From Bradyrhizobium valentinum (lineage in GTDB: Bacteria > Pseudomonadota > Alphaproteobacteria > Rhizobiales > Xanthobacteraceae), in NCBI RefSeq assembly GCF_001440405.1, contig NZ_LLXX01000143.1, positions 35,403 to 99,402 on the forward strand: a DNA stretch of 64,000 bases. The letters run 5' to 3'. The notes beneath the pieces are model-generated. The model searched no databases. It was not told the origin of the DNA and saw nothing but the letters and a program-made list of their open reading frames with translations. Positions 44,237 to 53,177 of the stretch are shown here, piece after piece. Positions within the stretch are counted from its first letter, which is position 1. Each line of letters begins with the position of its first letter. A program made the position numbers and the translations under genes.

Positions 44237-44585
44237 TGCAATGCGCCGTTCTAGCGGATTTTCCTTAATGACTCGTGACGCCCTCATTTTCGGTTAGCGT
44301 TACCGATCCGATTGGACCATCGCGAAGCCGTTCGTTGACGTGTTCGGCGCGCAGGGCTGGATGGCTTTGAATTTCGCAGCGCACACGGGCGCGACATTGT
44401 CGTCTGCAGCGCATGTCGTGCTCCACGAAAGTAAACCCTCCGAGTAATCGGTCTCTGCGACAAACCTTGCAGGTGCAGGGAAAGTAGGGGCTGGCGCTGG
44501 CGTTGGGCTGGCGATATCTTGCCGTCGTTTGTAGTCATGTCCCCTCAGCGTTTTGCGGTTGCCCGAGCACGAAGGCTTTTGTGTT

Positions 44586-45272
44586 ATGCGCGAATTTTCA
44601 TTTTCCAAGGCTCACATCATTCTTTTCGTATCTGCCGCAGTCTTTTGTGATGTGGCGCCACTTCATGCCCAAGACACGCTAGGGCCCGTCGAGCCCAATG
44701 CCGTCTTCATTCCGCAGGCGGATCCAAAGGGAGCCAAGAAGGCGACGGCGCCTGCACGCCGGTCTGCGCCGCAAGCGGCCAGTCAAGGCCAGGTGCAAAC
44801 GAGCACTGCGTCAGGTGCGCGCGTCGGCGCATTGCCGAACGGCGCTTCCCAACTCAGCGAAACATACGGCGACTGGACCTTGAATTGCAGCACGGGAGCT
44901 AAGGCTTGCACGCTGAGCCAGGCGCTCGTCAACAAAGAGGGGCAGCGAGCCTTCATGATCGAGTTGCGGGTTGCAAAGGAGGGCGCGAGCGAGGGAACGA
45001 TCCTGATGCCGTTCGGCCTCAAGCTGGAGGCCGGCGTTCTCCTCAAACTGGACGGTCAGGATATGGGACAGGGCCTGCGCTTCTCGACCTGCGTGGCGCA
45101 AGGTTGCGTGCTTCCCGTCACCTTTCCGATCGCCGGCATGAACGCGATACGAAACGGCAAGGCGCTTGCGGTGGACGCGCTCAACATGAGCGATGGTCAA
45201 CTCATGACGTTTAGCGTGTCTCTCAACGGTTTCGCTGTCGCGGTCGATCGCGCCATCCAGCTCGCGAGCTGA
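44586..45272 (+). CDS. Invasion-associated locus B (IalB) family protein
   Basis: A 228-residue exported protein. A signal peptide (FSKAHIILFVSAAVFCDVAP) is followed by a Pro/Ala/Gln-rich linker and the IalB domain: ETYGDWTLNCSTGAKACTLS, QRAFMIELRVAKEGASEG, FSTCVAQGCVLP. The conserved Cys pairs are present. IalB-family proteins are periplasmic or surface proteins, named for Bartonella invasion; their biochemical role is unclear. The gene is upstream of and divergent from the curlin-repeat gene. Confidence 0.9.
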   Translation: MREFSFSKAHIILFVSAAVFCDVAPLHAQDTLGPVEPNAVFIPQADPKGAKKATAPARRSAPQAASQGQVQTSTASGARVGALPNGASQLSETYGDWTLNCSTGAKACTLSQALVNKEGQRAFMIELRVAKEGASEGTILMPFGLKLEAGVLLKLDGQDMGQGLRFSTCVAQGCVLPVTFPIAGMNAIRNGKALAVDALNMSDGQLMTFSVSLNGFAVAVDRAIQLAS

Positions 45273-45748
45273 ATCCAAACGGAGCAACTTCAGCTCGTCT
45301 GAACAAGCCGCCTTGATACAGAGCAGCGCGACGCGTTCTCCTGCTCCTATTGGAAACTTGCCTCGGGAGATTATCGCCGGGCCGTTTAGCCGCGTCTCGT
45401 TGCATCCCTTCGTCCAAGCCATGCGAGGACACCGCCGCGATTTTGGGGGTTCCCTTTTCCCTCAACCGGAATAAATCTTACCCTTGCTCGAACCAACTAT
45501 GGGGACGGTGGTGTTTTCGCATTCTTGAAGTGGGGTTGCTGAGCGAATTTCCTTCTTCGTCGGGAAGGATTCAATGAAGTCTTCCGGTGCTGATAGGCAG
45601 TGTCAAGGCGCTGTGGCCTTGATGCCATAACCGTACGCGTGCCGAAGGACGCAGGGTGTTCTGCATCACCCATCGCGCGCCTGGCGGCAGCGGGGAGAAG
45701 CTGAGGATTGAATTTTCAATGGGCGTACGGCGGAGCTGTTGATCTGTA

Positions 45749-45943
45749 ATGGATCCAACCAAGATACGGATGAGATATCTAATCCTCATTCTTGCGGCGG
45801 CGGTGCTTACCGCCGCCGTCCTCCGGCACACGCTTCATGTTCATGCCGGCTTCACGCGAATTGAGATTGCCATACTTGCGGTTGTTGGCCTGGTTGCCTT
45901 TTTGACGGCGATCGGTCTGGTACGGCGCAGGCATCGCGACTGA
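45749..45943 (+). CDS. Small membrane protein
   Basis: A 64-residue protein with two hydrophobic segments (YLILILAAAVLTAAVL and IEIAILAVVGLVAFLTAIGL) separated by a His-rich loop (RHTLHVHAG) and a basic end. I do not recognise the family. It is convergent with the next gene. Confidence 0.55.
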   Translation: MDPTKIRMRYLILILAAAVLTAAVLRHTLHVHAGFTRIEIAILAVVGLVAFLTAIGLVRRRHRD

Positions 45944-45970
45944 ACGGGCCGATAAATCTCTCGTTGCCGC

Positions 45971-46582
45971 TCAGAGCGAAGCCCAGCCCGCGGCGCGCTG
46001 CCGGGTGACGCTTCTTTCCTCGACGAGCACCAGTTCTTTCTGCATGCGCTGGACGACGTTTGCCAGGGTTTCCGCAGCCAGCTTTCTGTCCGCTTTGCCG
46101 AATTTTGCTCCCTGAATTTCCCAGTTCGGATCGAGATTCGATTTTGGGGTCTTGCGCCCGACGATCACACCAACGAAGTCTTCGCAGGGCGCAGTCTTCT
46201 TCACAGCCTCCGAAATCGCCGCTTCGAGTTCCGGAACGGTTATCTCAGTGCGGGAATCGTTTCTCCACCACTTCCGCTTTTTCGGCCGGCCGAGTGGTTG
46301 CTTCTCTGGGGCTGGTTCTTCCTGTGGCACTACTTCCGGAGACGTGGCGACAGCACTCACCGCAGGCTCCTCGACTTCCATAGGAGGCTTCGCTGAAGCT
46401 TTCTTCGCATTCCGATGCCTGCTCGTTTTCCTGGACTGTCGCGCCTTTCGCCTGATCCAGAGATTGATCTTCTTCGCGGCAAGAACAACGGCGCTGCCGT
46501 CGCTGCTCTGTTTGGTGGCATCGTGCAGAATCAGCGCTATCAGCGCAATCCAGAGGATTAAAATCACGATCCAAACAAACAT
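45971..46582 (-). CDS. Hypothetical membrane-anchored protein
   Basis: A 203-residue protein with one N-terminal membrane segment (MFVWIVILILWIALIALIL), a basic Lys/Arg-rich region, an acidic Pro/Glu-rich linker (about 67-95) and a compact C-terminal region (TVPELEAAISEAVKKTAPCE). The C-terminal region may face the cytoplasm or periplasm. No family is recognised. Confidence 0.65.
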   Translation of the reverse strand: MFVWIVILILWIALIALILHDATKQSSDGSAVVLAAKKINLWIRRKARQSRKTSRHRNAKKASAKPPMEVEEPAVSAVATSPEVVPQEEPAPEKQPLGRPKKRKWWRNDSRTEITVPELEAAISEAVKKTAPCEDFVGVIVGRKTPKSNLDPNWEIQGAKFGKADRKLAAETLANVVQRMQKELVLVEERSVTRQRAAGWASL

Positions 46583-46941
46583 CGTTCATCCATCTACGCC
46601 GTCGATCTGGAGCACGGATGTTTCCGCGAGCCCGGCGAGCGTGCAAGGAGATTTTGTTGGCTGGAGCAGGACCGTGAACCGGATCACCGGAGCCGGGGGC
46701 GCGGTCGGCCAAAACCGGCGCCTGCCAAAGGCGTTACAGGACTCCGCGCGGCGCGAAGGCGTTTCGCACCAGCCCGTGTCATTAGCATCAAGTGCTCAAG
46801 AAAACGGCGATAGATCGAGCCCGACTGACGTTCCGAAGAACGCCAGTCGCACCTTGGGGTGGCCAGGTGCCGCGCGCGAAGACGAACAGCCCGCTTAGCC
46901 GGCCTTGGTCATTTGCGAATGTTCCGCGGAGACCCCCGGGG
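46583..46941. other. Intergenic region
   Basis: About 360 bp with no supported gene. The promoter of the minus-strand membrane protein must be at the left end. No terminator or repeat was noticed. Confidence 0.35.
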
Positions 46942-47217
46942 TCAGTACCGCACCGAAAGCACACGCGTCGCCTGAAGCACCGGTTCGCAAATCAGAATCG
47001 GACCGTAACGATAGACGCGCCGCCGGAAGAACGGCTCCCAATTCGGAGTCGGGTAGATGTAGGTCGGACGTGGCCCCGGATCGCTGCAGGCACCCGCACT
47101 CAGCGCATACGCGGTGCCAGCGTGCCGCAGATGGCGGGCCTCGGCGGGGCCTGCAGCGGCTATCGCGGTCATGCCCAGCACAAGAGAGGCAGTCAAAATG
47201 GGCTTGATACTTTTCAT
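46942..47217 (-). CDS. Small exported hypothetical protein
   Basis: A 91-residue protein with a signal peptide (KSIKPILTASLVLGMTAIAA) and a short mature part with two Cys and several Tyr/Pro (GACSDPGPRPTYIYPTPNWE, YGPILICEPV). It resembles the 48955 product in style. GATTGAG precedes the ATG at 47217. Confidence 0.6.
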   Translation of the reverse strand: MKSIKPILTASLVLGMTAIAAAGPAEARHLRHAGTAYALSAGACSDPGPRPTYIYPTPNWEPFFRRRVYRYGPILICEPVLQATRVLSVRY

Positions 47218-47574
47218 GAATCTCAATCCCCGGATGATTGAATAGTGCCGGAACATTCCGTGTGGCGTCAACTACAGTTCGTTCGATGAGGATTGCAAGC
47301 AAACTAGGCGGGGGTGGCAGGTATCCTGTGACTCACGGTTGCGCCTAGCTGACCCGCCGGATTTGATTTCGTCAAGGACCGTCAGCCTCTTGTCGCGGAA
47401 AGAATGCAACCAGGATGATGGCTCGATGGTAGAGGGCTGGCATTATGGTGGAAAACTGCGCAGTTGCGCCATTAATTGGCCGCGACTCGACCGTCATCGC
47501 GCCATCAGCGCGCCTCGAACAAACGATCTATCGGAATCCTCTAGCTTTAGTTTAAATTAGTTGAGTTGTTAGCA
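47218..47574. other. Intergenic region
   Basis: About 355 bp between divergent small genes. It should hold both promoters. I saw no RNA gene or repeat. Confidence 0.35.
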
Positions 47575-48189
47575 ATGAGACACTTGTGGGCAATTCTTCT
47601 CATTTTGGCTGCGACGCTATCGGTCTTGTTCGGGAGGAGCGGCGCTGGCGTCGCCCAGTCGTCGGATTCCACGCAGCGGACGGAAGCTTCCGATGACGGG
47701 CCGCCGCCCGGCGGGTGCAATCCGATCGGCGTAACCGCCTCGGGCGAAATCGTTTTCCCGATGACCTGCAAGGATTTCATTGAAAAGCACAAGGCCACGG
47801 ACCGCGACGCCGGCGCGGCGAAGACGAAGCCAGCGACCGGCGATGCCAGCATTACCGCAGCTGCGGCCGAGGCCGGCAAAGCTCCCGCTGCTGTCGATGC
47901 CGGCAAGGCGCCGACTGCGGCCGATCCAAGCAAGCCTGACGAGAAAGACGCCAGGCCCGCTGCGGCACAAGCTTCAGCGGATGAAGCAGCCCGGCCCGCA
48001 ACCAATCAGGCCGCGGTAGCGCCGGCCGAGATCAGTAATTTCGCGACCGAACCCGCTACAACAGCCGCAGTACCGAAACGGGCCCGAAACCGCGTCGCTG
48101 GTTCGCCTGGCTGTATGAAATTCCGGACGTACGACGCGGCGAGCGGGACTTATCGCAGTTACAGCGGACATCGTCGGCCGTGCCCCTGA
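47575..48189 (+). CDS. Exported Ala/Pro-rich protein with a BA14K-like tail
   Basis: A 204-residue protein. A signal peptide (RHLWAILLILAATLSVLFG) is followed by PPPGGCNPIGVTASGEIVFP with MTCKDF, a long Ala/Pro/Lys low-complexity linker, and a C-terminal Cys motif GCMKFRTYDAASGTYRSYSG followed by HRRPCP. That tail resembles short BA14K-like repeats in rhizobial surface proteins. The ATG at 47575 puts the signal peptide at the N-terminus. Confidence 0.7.
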   Translation: MRHLWAILLILAATLSVLFGRSGAGVAQSSDSTQRTEASDDGPPPGGCNPIGVTASGEIVFPMTCKDFIEKHKATDRDAGAAKTKPATGDASITAAAAEAGKAPAAVDAGKAPTAADPSKPDEKDARPAAAQASADEAARPATNQAAVAPAEISNFATEPATTAAVPKRARNRVAGSPGCMKFRTYDAASGTYRSYSGHRRPCP

Positions 48190-48241
48190 GGCAGAGGCCA
48201 TCCGTAAACGAACAGACGCGATCGCTATTTCGCACAGCCCT

Positions 48242-48445
48242 TTACTTGTCTTTGCGGAGGCAAACCACGCGTCCCAAGGTTTGAACCCGCTGGGCTGGAA
48301 TTGGTGCGTTGATTTCATTCCTGATTGCTTCTGCTGCATTGTTGCAGAGCTCTTCTGAAGCAAAGGGTTGAATCAGCTGCGAGGTTGGCTGAGTGGCGCT
48401 TCCAAGAACAATCCATTGCAGCGAGACGAAAAGAACCCATTCCAT
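48242..48445 (-). CDS. Small exported hypothetical protein
   Basis: A 67-residue protein with a short hydrophobic start (EWVLFVSLQWIVLG) and FASEELCNNAAEAIRNEI, RVVCLRKDK. The two Cys may pair. This type of tiny exported Cys protein is frequent in Bradyrhizobium. It is convergent with the 47575 gene. Confidence 0.55.
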   Translation of the reverse strand: MEWVLFVSLQWIVLGSATQPTSQLIQPFASEELCNNAAEAIRNEINAPIPAQRVQTLGRVVCLRKDK

Positions 48446-48673
48446 GCGGTAACTCCTAGCTGTGTATGCCGGCGCGGCATTCGTGCGCGATCACTGTCTA
48501 CGGCGAAACATTGAATGGCGGAGGCCGTTTGTTGATCTGGGGAACGGCGCCGAGGCCCGGAGCGGAGTTCCGAGGGACAGCGCTGGAACGGCTGCCTGCG
48601 ATTCCATGTACCACCTGGGATGCATTCTTCCGTATTCGGGTCTATGATAAGCGCTGGAAAAAATAGAGGTCAC

Positions 48674-48919
48674 ATGAAAATCACGTTGGCGGTTCTTTGC
48701 CTGGTTGCTTGCAGCAGCTCGGCGCTCGCACAATACGGCGTATCGAACGCCAGAGACGGCAATGGCAATCTCATTCGCAATTCCGGGATGAACCCGGGAC
48801 GAAATTGGGATCGTGCGCCCGTCAACAATTTAAACGGGCCGATCAGGCAGACGATCACCCCGGCACCAAATCCCACGCTGGCGCCAAATACTGCAGCGAC
48901 AAAGCGCACCAGAAATTAA
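48674..48919 (+). CDS. Small exported hypothetical protein
   Basis: An 81-residue protein with a signal peptide (KITLAVLCLVACSSSALA) and an Asn/Pro/Arg-rich mature chain (GNGNLIRNSGMNPGRNWDRA, QTITPAPNPTLAPNT). AGAGG precedes the ATG at 48674. It is convergent with the 48955 gene. The function is unknown. Confidence 0.65.
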   Translation: MKITLAVLCLVACSSSALAQYGVSNARDGNGNLIRNSGMNPGRNWDRAPVNNLNGPIRQTITPAPNPTLAPNTAATKRTRN

Positions 48920-48954
48920 CCCGGGCGCTCGACGTGTTGACGACCGTCGGTCCC

Positions 48955-49239
48955 TTACCAATAGACCATCGGCCTTTCAGGCGCTCCGCAAACGATTGCG
49001 CGGCGGCGTTCAATTCCCGCCGGTGTTTCCACGCTGACCATCTTGATGCAGCCGGGATGGATGGCCAGGTTGTAGTGGAAAGGAGGCTGGCTGAAGTAAC
49101 CGTGGATCGGGCAGAGATAGGCGAGGTCAGGTCCGCAGCGCGTCAAAGGATACAGCCCGCGCGCCGACGCTTCATCTGACAGGCCACCAAGCACTGCGAC
49201 GATCGTGGAAAAAACGGCGATCTTGATGGCGTGCGACAT
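48955..49239 (-). CDS. Small exported Cys-rich hypothetical protein
   Basis: A 94-residue protein with a signal peptide (SHAIKIAVFSTIVAVLGGLS) and four Cys (TRCGPDLAYLCP, PGCIKMV, IVCGAP). AAGGA is 7 bp before the ATG at 49239, so a longer upstream frame was rejected. It probably folds with disulfides in the periplasm or outside. Confidence 0.65.
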   Translation of the reverse strand: MSHAIKIAVFSTIVAVLGGLSDEASARGLYPLTRCGPDLAYLCPIHGYFSQPPFHYNLAIHPGCIKMVSVETPAGIERRRAIVCGAPERPMVYW

Positions 49240-49487
49240 TTCCGGATCCTTGCTGCGTGGGACGATGAGATCGAGCAGGAACGGACCATAAACCGTAATG
49301 GGCCGGTTGGCCAAGCTATATGCCGAGATCAGCCCGACCCATTGCCTTGGGAAAGTTCTGGAATAGTCTTCAATTTCGTATCGCGTATCGGACCGGTGGG
49401 CCTGAACACCAAGCGTCAAGACATTAATAGCGTGCTTTTCCATGGCTTTAGCCGGTAAATGAGATCGCAAGAAGCGTTGCATGGTCC

Positions 49488-50699
49488 ATGAAAACAGAAT
49501 TGTCGCAGCCTGACGGAAATGAGACCGCGGTTTTCCAGAACCAGGCGGTCGAGTTCGCCCTGATTCTCTCGCGGATGATCAACACCGTGAAGGAAGACCC
49601 TTCACAGATGCGCCTGGCGATCTACGAGTTTGCCCGCGCAAGGCTGAAGACCGATACATCCTGGGCCAATGATGCGGAACGAAAACAGCTTTTGTCCTCG
49701 CTCGAAGCGGCGATTCGGGGGGTTGAAGACTTCGCTGTACGCGGCGGAGACCAGGCACGTATTGAGGCTTCGACGCAAGCTCCGCAGCTCCCGGGCCGGA
49801 AATCCCAGGAAGAACCACCGGGCATGTCAGTTGTGGAGATCCATCGTCCGGAGCCGCCGCAAACGATTGTTCCTGGGAAGGTGGTTTATTCCTGGGACAA
49901 CGCTACGCCGGCCGCAGGAGTTCAAGCCGCACGACTCACGTTGAGGCCGAACCGCTTCTGGATCGGGCTGATGCTATTTTTCGCTGCGGTGGCAGGCACC
50001 GCGATTTACGCGAACATGCAGTTGATTTTTGCGCTTGGTCGCGACGCGGAAGTCACCAAGGCGGCGTCACCGGCAAGCGCAGAGCCCGCAGCTCCGCCGG
50101 CATCGGCGCAATCTCCACCTCCGACGTCTCTCGCTTTCGAAACAAAATCAGCCGCCGCGGCCACGCGGCCATTTCCGTTGCCCACTGATTATGGCGTCTA
50201 CGCTTTGAGCAGCGCCGGCTTGAGCGAATTGAGCCCTCTGCCTGAACAGGTGCCTGACAAGCGGGTCTCGATATCTACACCGATCAGCCAATCCAGCAGC
50301 ACAACCTTGCCTGACGGGAAAGCGAAGTTCGTGGTGTATCGGCGCGACTTGGCAGGTAACGCGCCGGAGAGGATGGACGTTCGCGTCGTGGCCAAGGTGG
50401 TGCGCGCCCTGAAGTTCGATGCCAAGGGCAAGCCGGTTATTTCGCCGGTCTCCGATGCCTGGAATATCCGAAATCTGTCGTATGAATTCAGGGTGCGGCC
50501 GATTGCCGGGAATCCCGAAATGCTGCTGGTGCAACCGGCGGATTCTGAATTCACTCTGCCCGCTGGCCGCTACGCGCTGGCTCTAAGAAACCAGGGGTAC
50601 GACTTCACGGTTGCTGGTGAGATCACCGACCTGTCGCAGTGCCTTGAACGGACCGATGCAGTCAATGGCTCGTTTTATTCCGATTGTCGAAAGCCGTAA
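49488..50699 (+). CDS. Hypothetical membrane protein
   Basis: A 403-residue protein. A soluble helical N-terminal part (about 1-95) and a linker lead to one membrane segment (about 160-183, FWIGLMLFFAAVAGTAIYAN). A Pro/Ala-rich linker and a periplasmic domain follow (KFVVYRRDLAGNAPERMDVR, FRVRPIAGNPEMLLVQPADS, ALRNQGYDFTV), with two Cys near the end. I recall similar proteins in Bradyrhizobium but no assigned function. Confidence 0.72.
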   Translation: MKTELSQPDGNETAVFQNQAVEFALILSRMINTVKEDPSQMRLAIYEFARARLKTDTSWANDAERKQLLSSLEAAIRGVEDFAVRGGDQARIEASTQAPQLPGRKSQEEPPGMSVVEIHRPEPPQTIVPGKVVYSWDNATPAAGVQAARLTLRPNRFWIGLMLFFAAVAGTAIYANMQLIFALGRDAEVTKAASPASAEPAAPPASAQSPPPTSLAFETKSAAAATRPFPLPTDYGVYALSSAGLSELSPLPEQVPDKRVSISTPISQSSSTTLPDGKAKFVVYRRDLAGNAPERMDVRVVAKVVRALKFDAKGKPVISPVSDAWNIRNLSYEFRVRPIAGNPEMLLVQPADSEFTLPAGRYALALRNQGYDFTVAGEITDLSQCLERTDAVNGSFYSDCRKP

Positions 50700-50728
50700 G
50701 CAAGCTTTTAGAGACCCGGAAAGCTACA

Positions 50729-51001
50729 TTATAAAGAACCCCAGAATCTGAGTACGCTGCTCTCGCGGAGAGCTGCACTTAACGCAGCCCTGACCACTAA
50801 TCCTCCAAAGTAACTGCCTTGCACGATCATTTGCGCCGCCATCACGGCCAGAGCGGCGTTCAGAAAGCCAAACCCGTAGACGAAGGAAAAGACGACAGAG
50901 ACCACGAGAAGCAGAGCCAGAAACCAAAGGAGAGCTCTGACGCGGAATGCCATGCCAAATACAAATCCCAATATGGCTAGCGCGACTGCAGCATACGTCA
51001 T
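50729..51001 (-). CDS. Small membrane protein
   Basis: A 90-residue protein with about three hydrophobic stretches (YAAVALAILGFVFGMAF, LLWFLALLLVVSVVFSFVYG, NAALAVMAAQMIVQGSYFGG). It has no recognised family. It is convergent with the 49488 gene. Confidence 0.65.
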   Translation of the reverse strand: MTYAAVALAILGFVFGMAFRVRALLWFLALLLVVSVVFSFVYGFGFLNAALAVMAAQMIVQGSYFGGLVVRAALSAALRESSVLRFWGSL

Positions 51002-51835
51002 GCCAATGTCCCCCGTCGCTTGTGACGATACCGCCGTACTCGCAGAAAGTACTCAACAGGTAGGACTTGCGAAGACAAAGCCTAAGACCGCTACTTGTTC
51101 GCCTTTATTCGCCCGTCACGGGGCTGGCTCGCTCATTCCGCGTGAGCGAATCATTACTTGCATTGAATCACGAGACTTTGAAAAAAGCAGCTGCAAATCA
51201 CAAAAGGATCAGCACTGGTTGGCCGAGTTTTGCAGCCCCGAAAAGGAGAATTGTTTGTCTGCTTCGCGATGCGACCCGCGCGGGTAAGTTGTCAAGACGG
51301 CGATTCTTTAAGGATGGCAAGCCAATACAGACTTGCGCCGCCTGTTGTGATGCTATCGTAGGCTGCGCATTATTTTTAATCAACTCTTAATTGAACGTGA
51401 ATGTCAGGGAAATCCTAGGAGTCGACGTTCAATAGCGTTTTAGAGGGCAGACAAACACTCCCGATTTCCGGGACACATTCTGGATCGCGCGCCGGTGAGT
51501 GGGGCCAGAGGTCTTCCGGGGGATGCGTCTCGGCCTTAAAGTCGCCGACCAGCCCGACTGGGGGATACAGGACGGTATGGACTGTTAGGTTTTCCAGCTC
51601 TTGACATCCAATCGCATGTAACTCCTTCAATATTCAGCGCTTTGCGGGGTGTGGCGCAGAGGCAACGGATCGCTCAAAACCGAGTCAAGGCGCCACTGCG
51701 CTGTTTGATACGCGCGACTCCCCCTGTAGGTTCGGTTCGGAAGCGTCCGCGAGCCAATTGACGTGAGTAACGGGAATCGAAGACGCAGGATCCGGGGGCA
51801 GGGCGTTGAAATTAAGGGCGAACCATATTGCTAAG
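51002..51835. other. Long intergenic region before the polysaccharide cluster
   Basis: About 830 bp with no firm gene. A minus-strand frame at 51415-51630 has only a TTG start. A short AAGGAG-ATG frame of ten codons (MRLDVKSWKT) is embedded in it on the same strand. The promoter of the OPX gene is presumably near 51700-51830. Confidence 0.4.
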
Positions 51836-53119
51836 ATGACCCAAGACCGGCCAAATCTGGGCGGGCCTTTGCGTTTGGGTCCCGAGACTGTTCGGCAGCG
51901 GTGCTGGCGATGGGGGGCACGCGCCGGGGTACGGAGCCAGCCGCTGTTTGCAGTTGTCTTTGCGTTTATGCTGCCGGCATGCTCGATTCTTCCCGGAACT
52001 GGGCCCTCGAGTGACGCGGTAAATGGAAATGCGACCGCTGGCATACGGTCTACGACGGCTTTGCCCTATGCTCTGGTCGACATTAGCGCCGATACCATTG
52101 GCTTTCTGTCGCAACCTAACCTGATCACATTCAAAGGGCAATTTCCTGACAAACGCGCCAAGCCGACTCAGGTTGTCGGTGTGGGCGATGTCCTGAATGT
52201 ATCGATCTTTGAAGCTGCTCCGGGCGGCCTGTTCACGCCCGGCCAAGCTGCCGGCGCTCGGCCGGGAAATTTCGTCGATTTGCCGCCCCAGGCGGTGGAT
52301 CAGAAGGGGAGCATTTACGTTCCCTATGCCGGCGAAATACCTTCCGCTGCGCGGACCATTCCAGAAATCCAGCAGGCAATTGTTGCTCGGTTGCGCAACC
52401 GCGCTATCGAGCCGCAAGTGGTCGTCAGCCTTAATCAGCAGCACTCGAGTGTCGTCAGTGTATTGGGTGACGTGAATACACCGGGCGTCTTGGCTCTGAA
52501 CAGTGTCGGCGAAAGGTTACTGGCGCTTATTGCGCGCGCAGGGGGCCCGAAGTACGAAGCAATTGAAAGTTACGTTACCTTGCAGCGCGACGGCAAGCGC
52601 GTGAAGGTGCTGCTCAGTCGCGTGGTGCACGACCCGCGCGAGAATATCTTCATAAGACCGAACGACGTGATTTTCCTTACCCGTGAGTCTCCCACTTTCA
52701 CGGCATTAGGTGCGCTCAATCAAAATGTGTTCGGGTTCAATTCAGAAATTCCGTTCGATGTTGAAACGCTGACGCTAGCGCAAGCAATGGGCAAGGCTGG
52801 CGGACTCAACGACAATCAATCCGACCCCAGGGAACTTTACGTCTATCGCTATGAGGACCGTCATTTCCTGGAAAAGCTTGGTGTCGATACAACGAGATTC
52901 ACCTTTGAAAGGGTGCCCACGATCTATCGACTAAACCTGCGGGATCCATCTGGTATGCTGCTCGCCGCTGGTTTTCAGATGCGATCCAAGGATGTCATGT
53001 ACGTCGCCAACGCCAAGGTTGTGGACTACTACAAGCTCCTCTTGCTGATTAACAATACGACCTCGACCGTCAGAAATGTCAATTCAGCCGTCCATGAAGT
53101 GGCCACGCCGATTAACTAG
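51836..53119 (+). CDS. Polysaccharide export outer-membrane protein (OPX/Wza-like)
   Basis: A 427-residue lipoprotein-like exporter with lipobox LPAC after a hydrophobic stretch (LFAVVFAFMLPAC). The poly-export domain (VVGVGDVLNVSIFEAAPGGL, GSIYVPYAGEIPSAARTIPE) is followed by two SLBB-like domains (VSVLGDVNTPGVLALNSVGE, IFIRPNDVIFL). The ATG at 51836 gives a normal signal region; TTG at 51806 is an alternative. OPX proteins form the outer-membrane exit for the polymer and work with the Wzc-type kinase at 59631. Confidence 0.92.
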   Translation: MTQDRPNLGGPLRLGPETVRQRCWRWGARAGVRSQPLFAVVFAFMLPACSILPGTGPSSDAVNGNATAGIRSTTALPYALVDISADTIGFLSQPNLITFKGQFPDKRAKPTQVVGVGDVLNVSIFEAAPGGLFTPGQAAGARPGNFVDLPPQAVDQKGSIYVPYAGEIPSAARTIPEIQQAIVARLRNRAIEPQVVVSLNQQHSSVVSVLGDVNTPGVLALNSVGERLLALIARAGGPKYEAIESYVTLQRDGKRVKVLLSRVVHDPRENIFIRPNDVIFLTRESPTFTALGALNQNVFGFNSEIPFDVETLTLAQAMGKAGGLNDNQSDPRELYVYRYEDRHFLEKLGVDTTRFTFERVPTIYRLNLRDPSGMLLAAGFQMRSKDVMYVANAKVVDYYKLLLLINNTTSTVRNVNSAVHEVATPIN

Positions 53120-53177
53120 GCGTGGCCCGATAGGGTCAGCGATTCGGCTATAGATTGATGGTAATTGAGATTTCGGC

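Noticed and set aside
44300-44608. Minus-strand frame between the curlin-repeat and IalB genes
   Set aside because: It overlaps the IalB start, lacks a ribosome site and has no recognisable domain. A segment with Cys residues (TTCAADDNVAPVCAAK) left some doubt.
46152-46898. Plus-strand frame opposite the membrane-anchored protein
   Set aside because: It is antisense to a gene with a clear membrane segment and has no domain of its own.
51415-51630. Minus-strand 71-codon frame before the OPX gene
   Set aside because: Only a TTG start is available, and the well-placed AAGGAG-ATG inside it opens a different frame that stops after ten codons.
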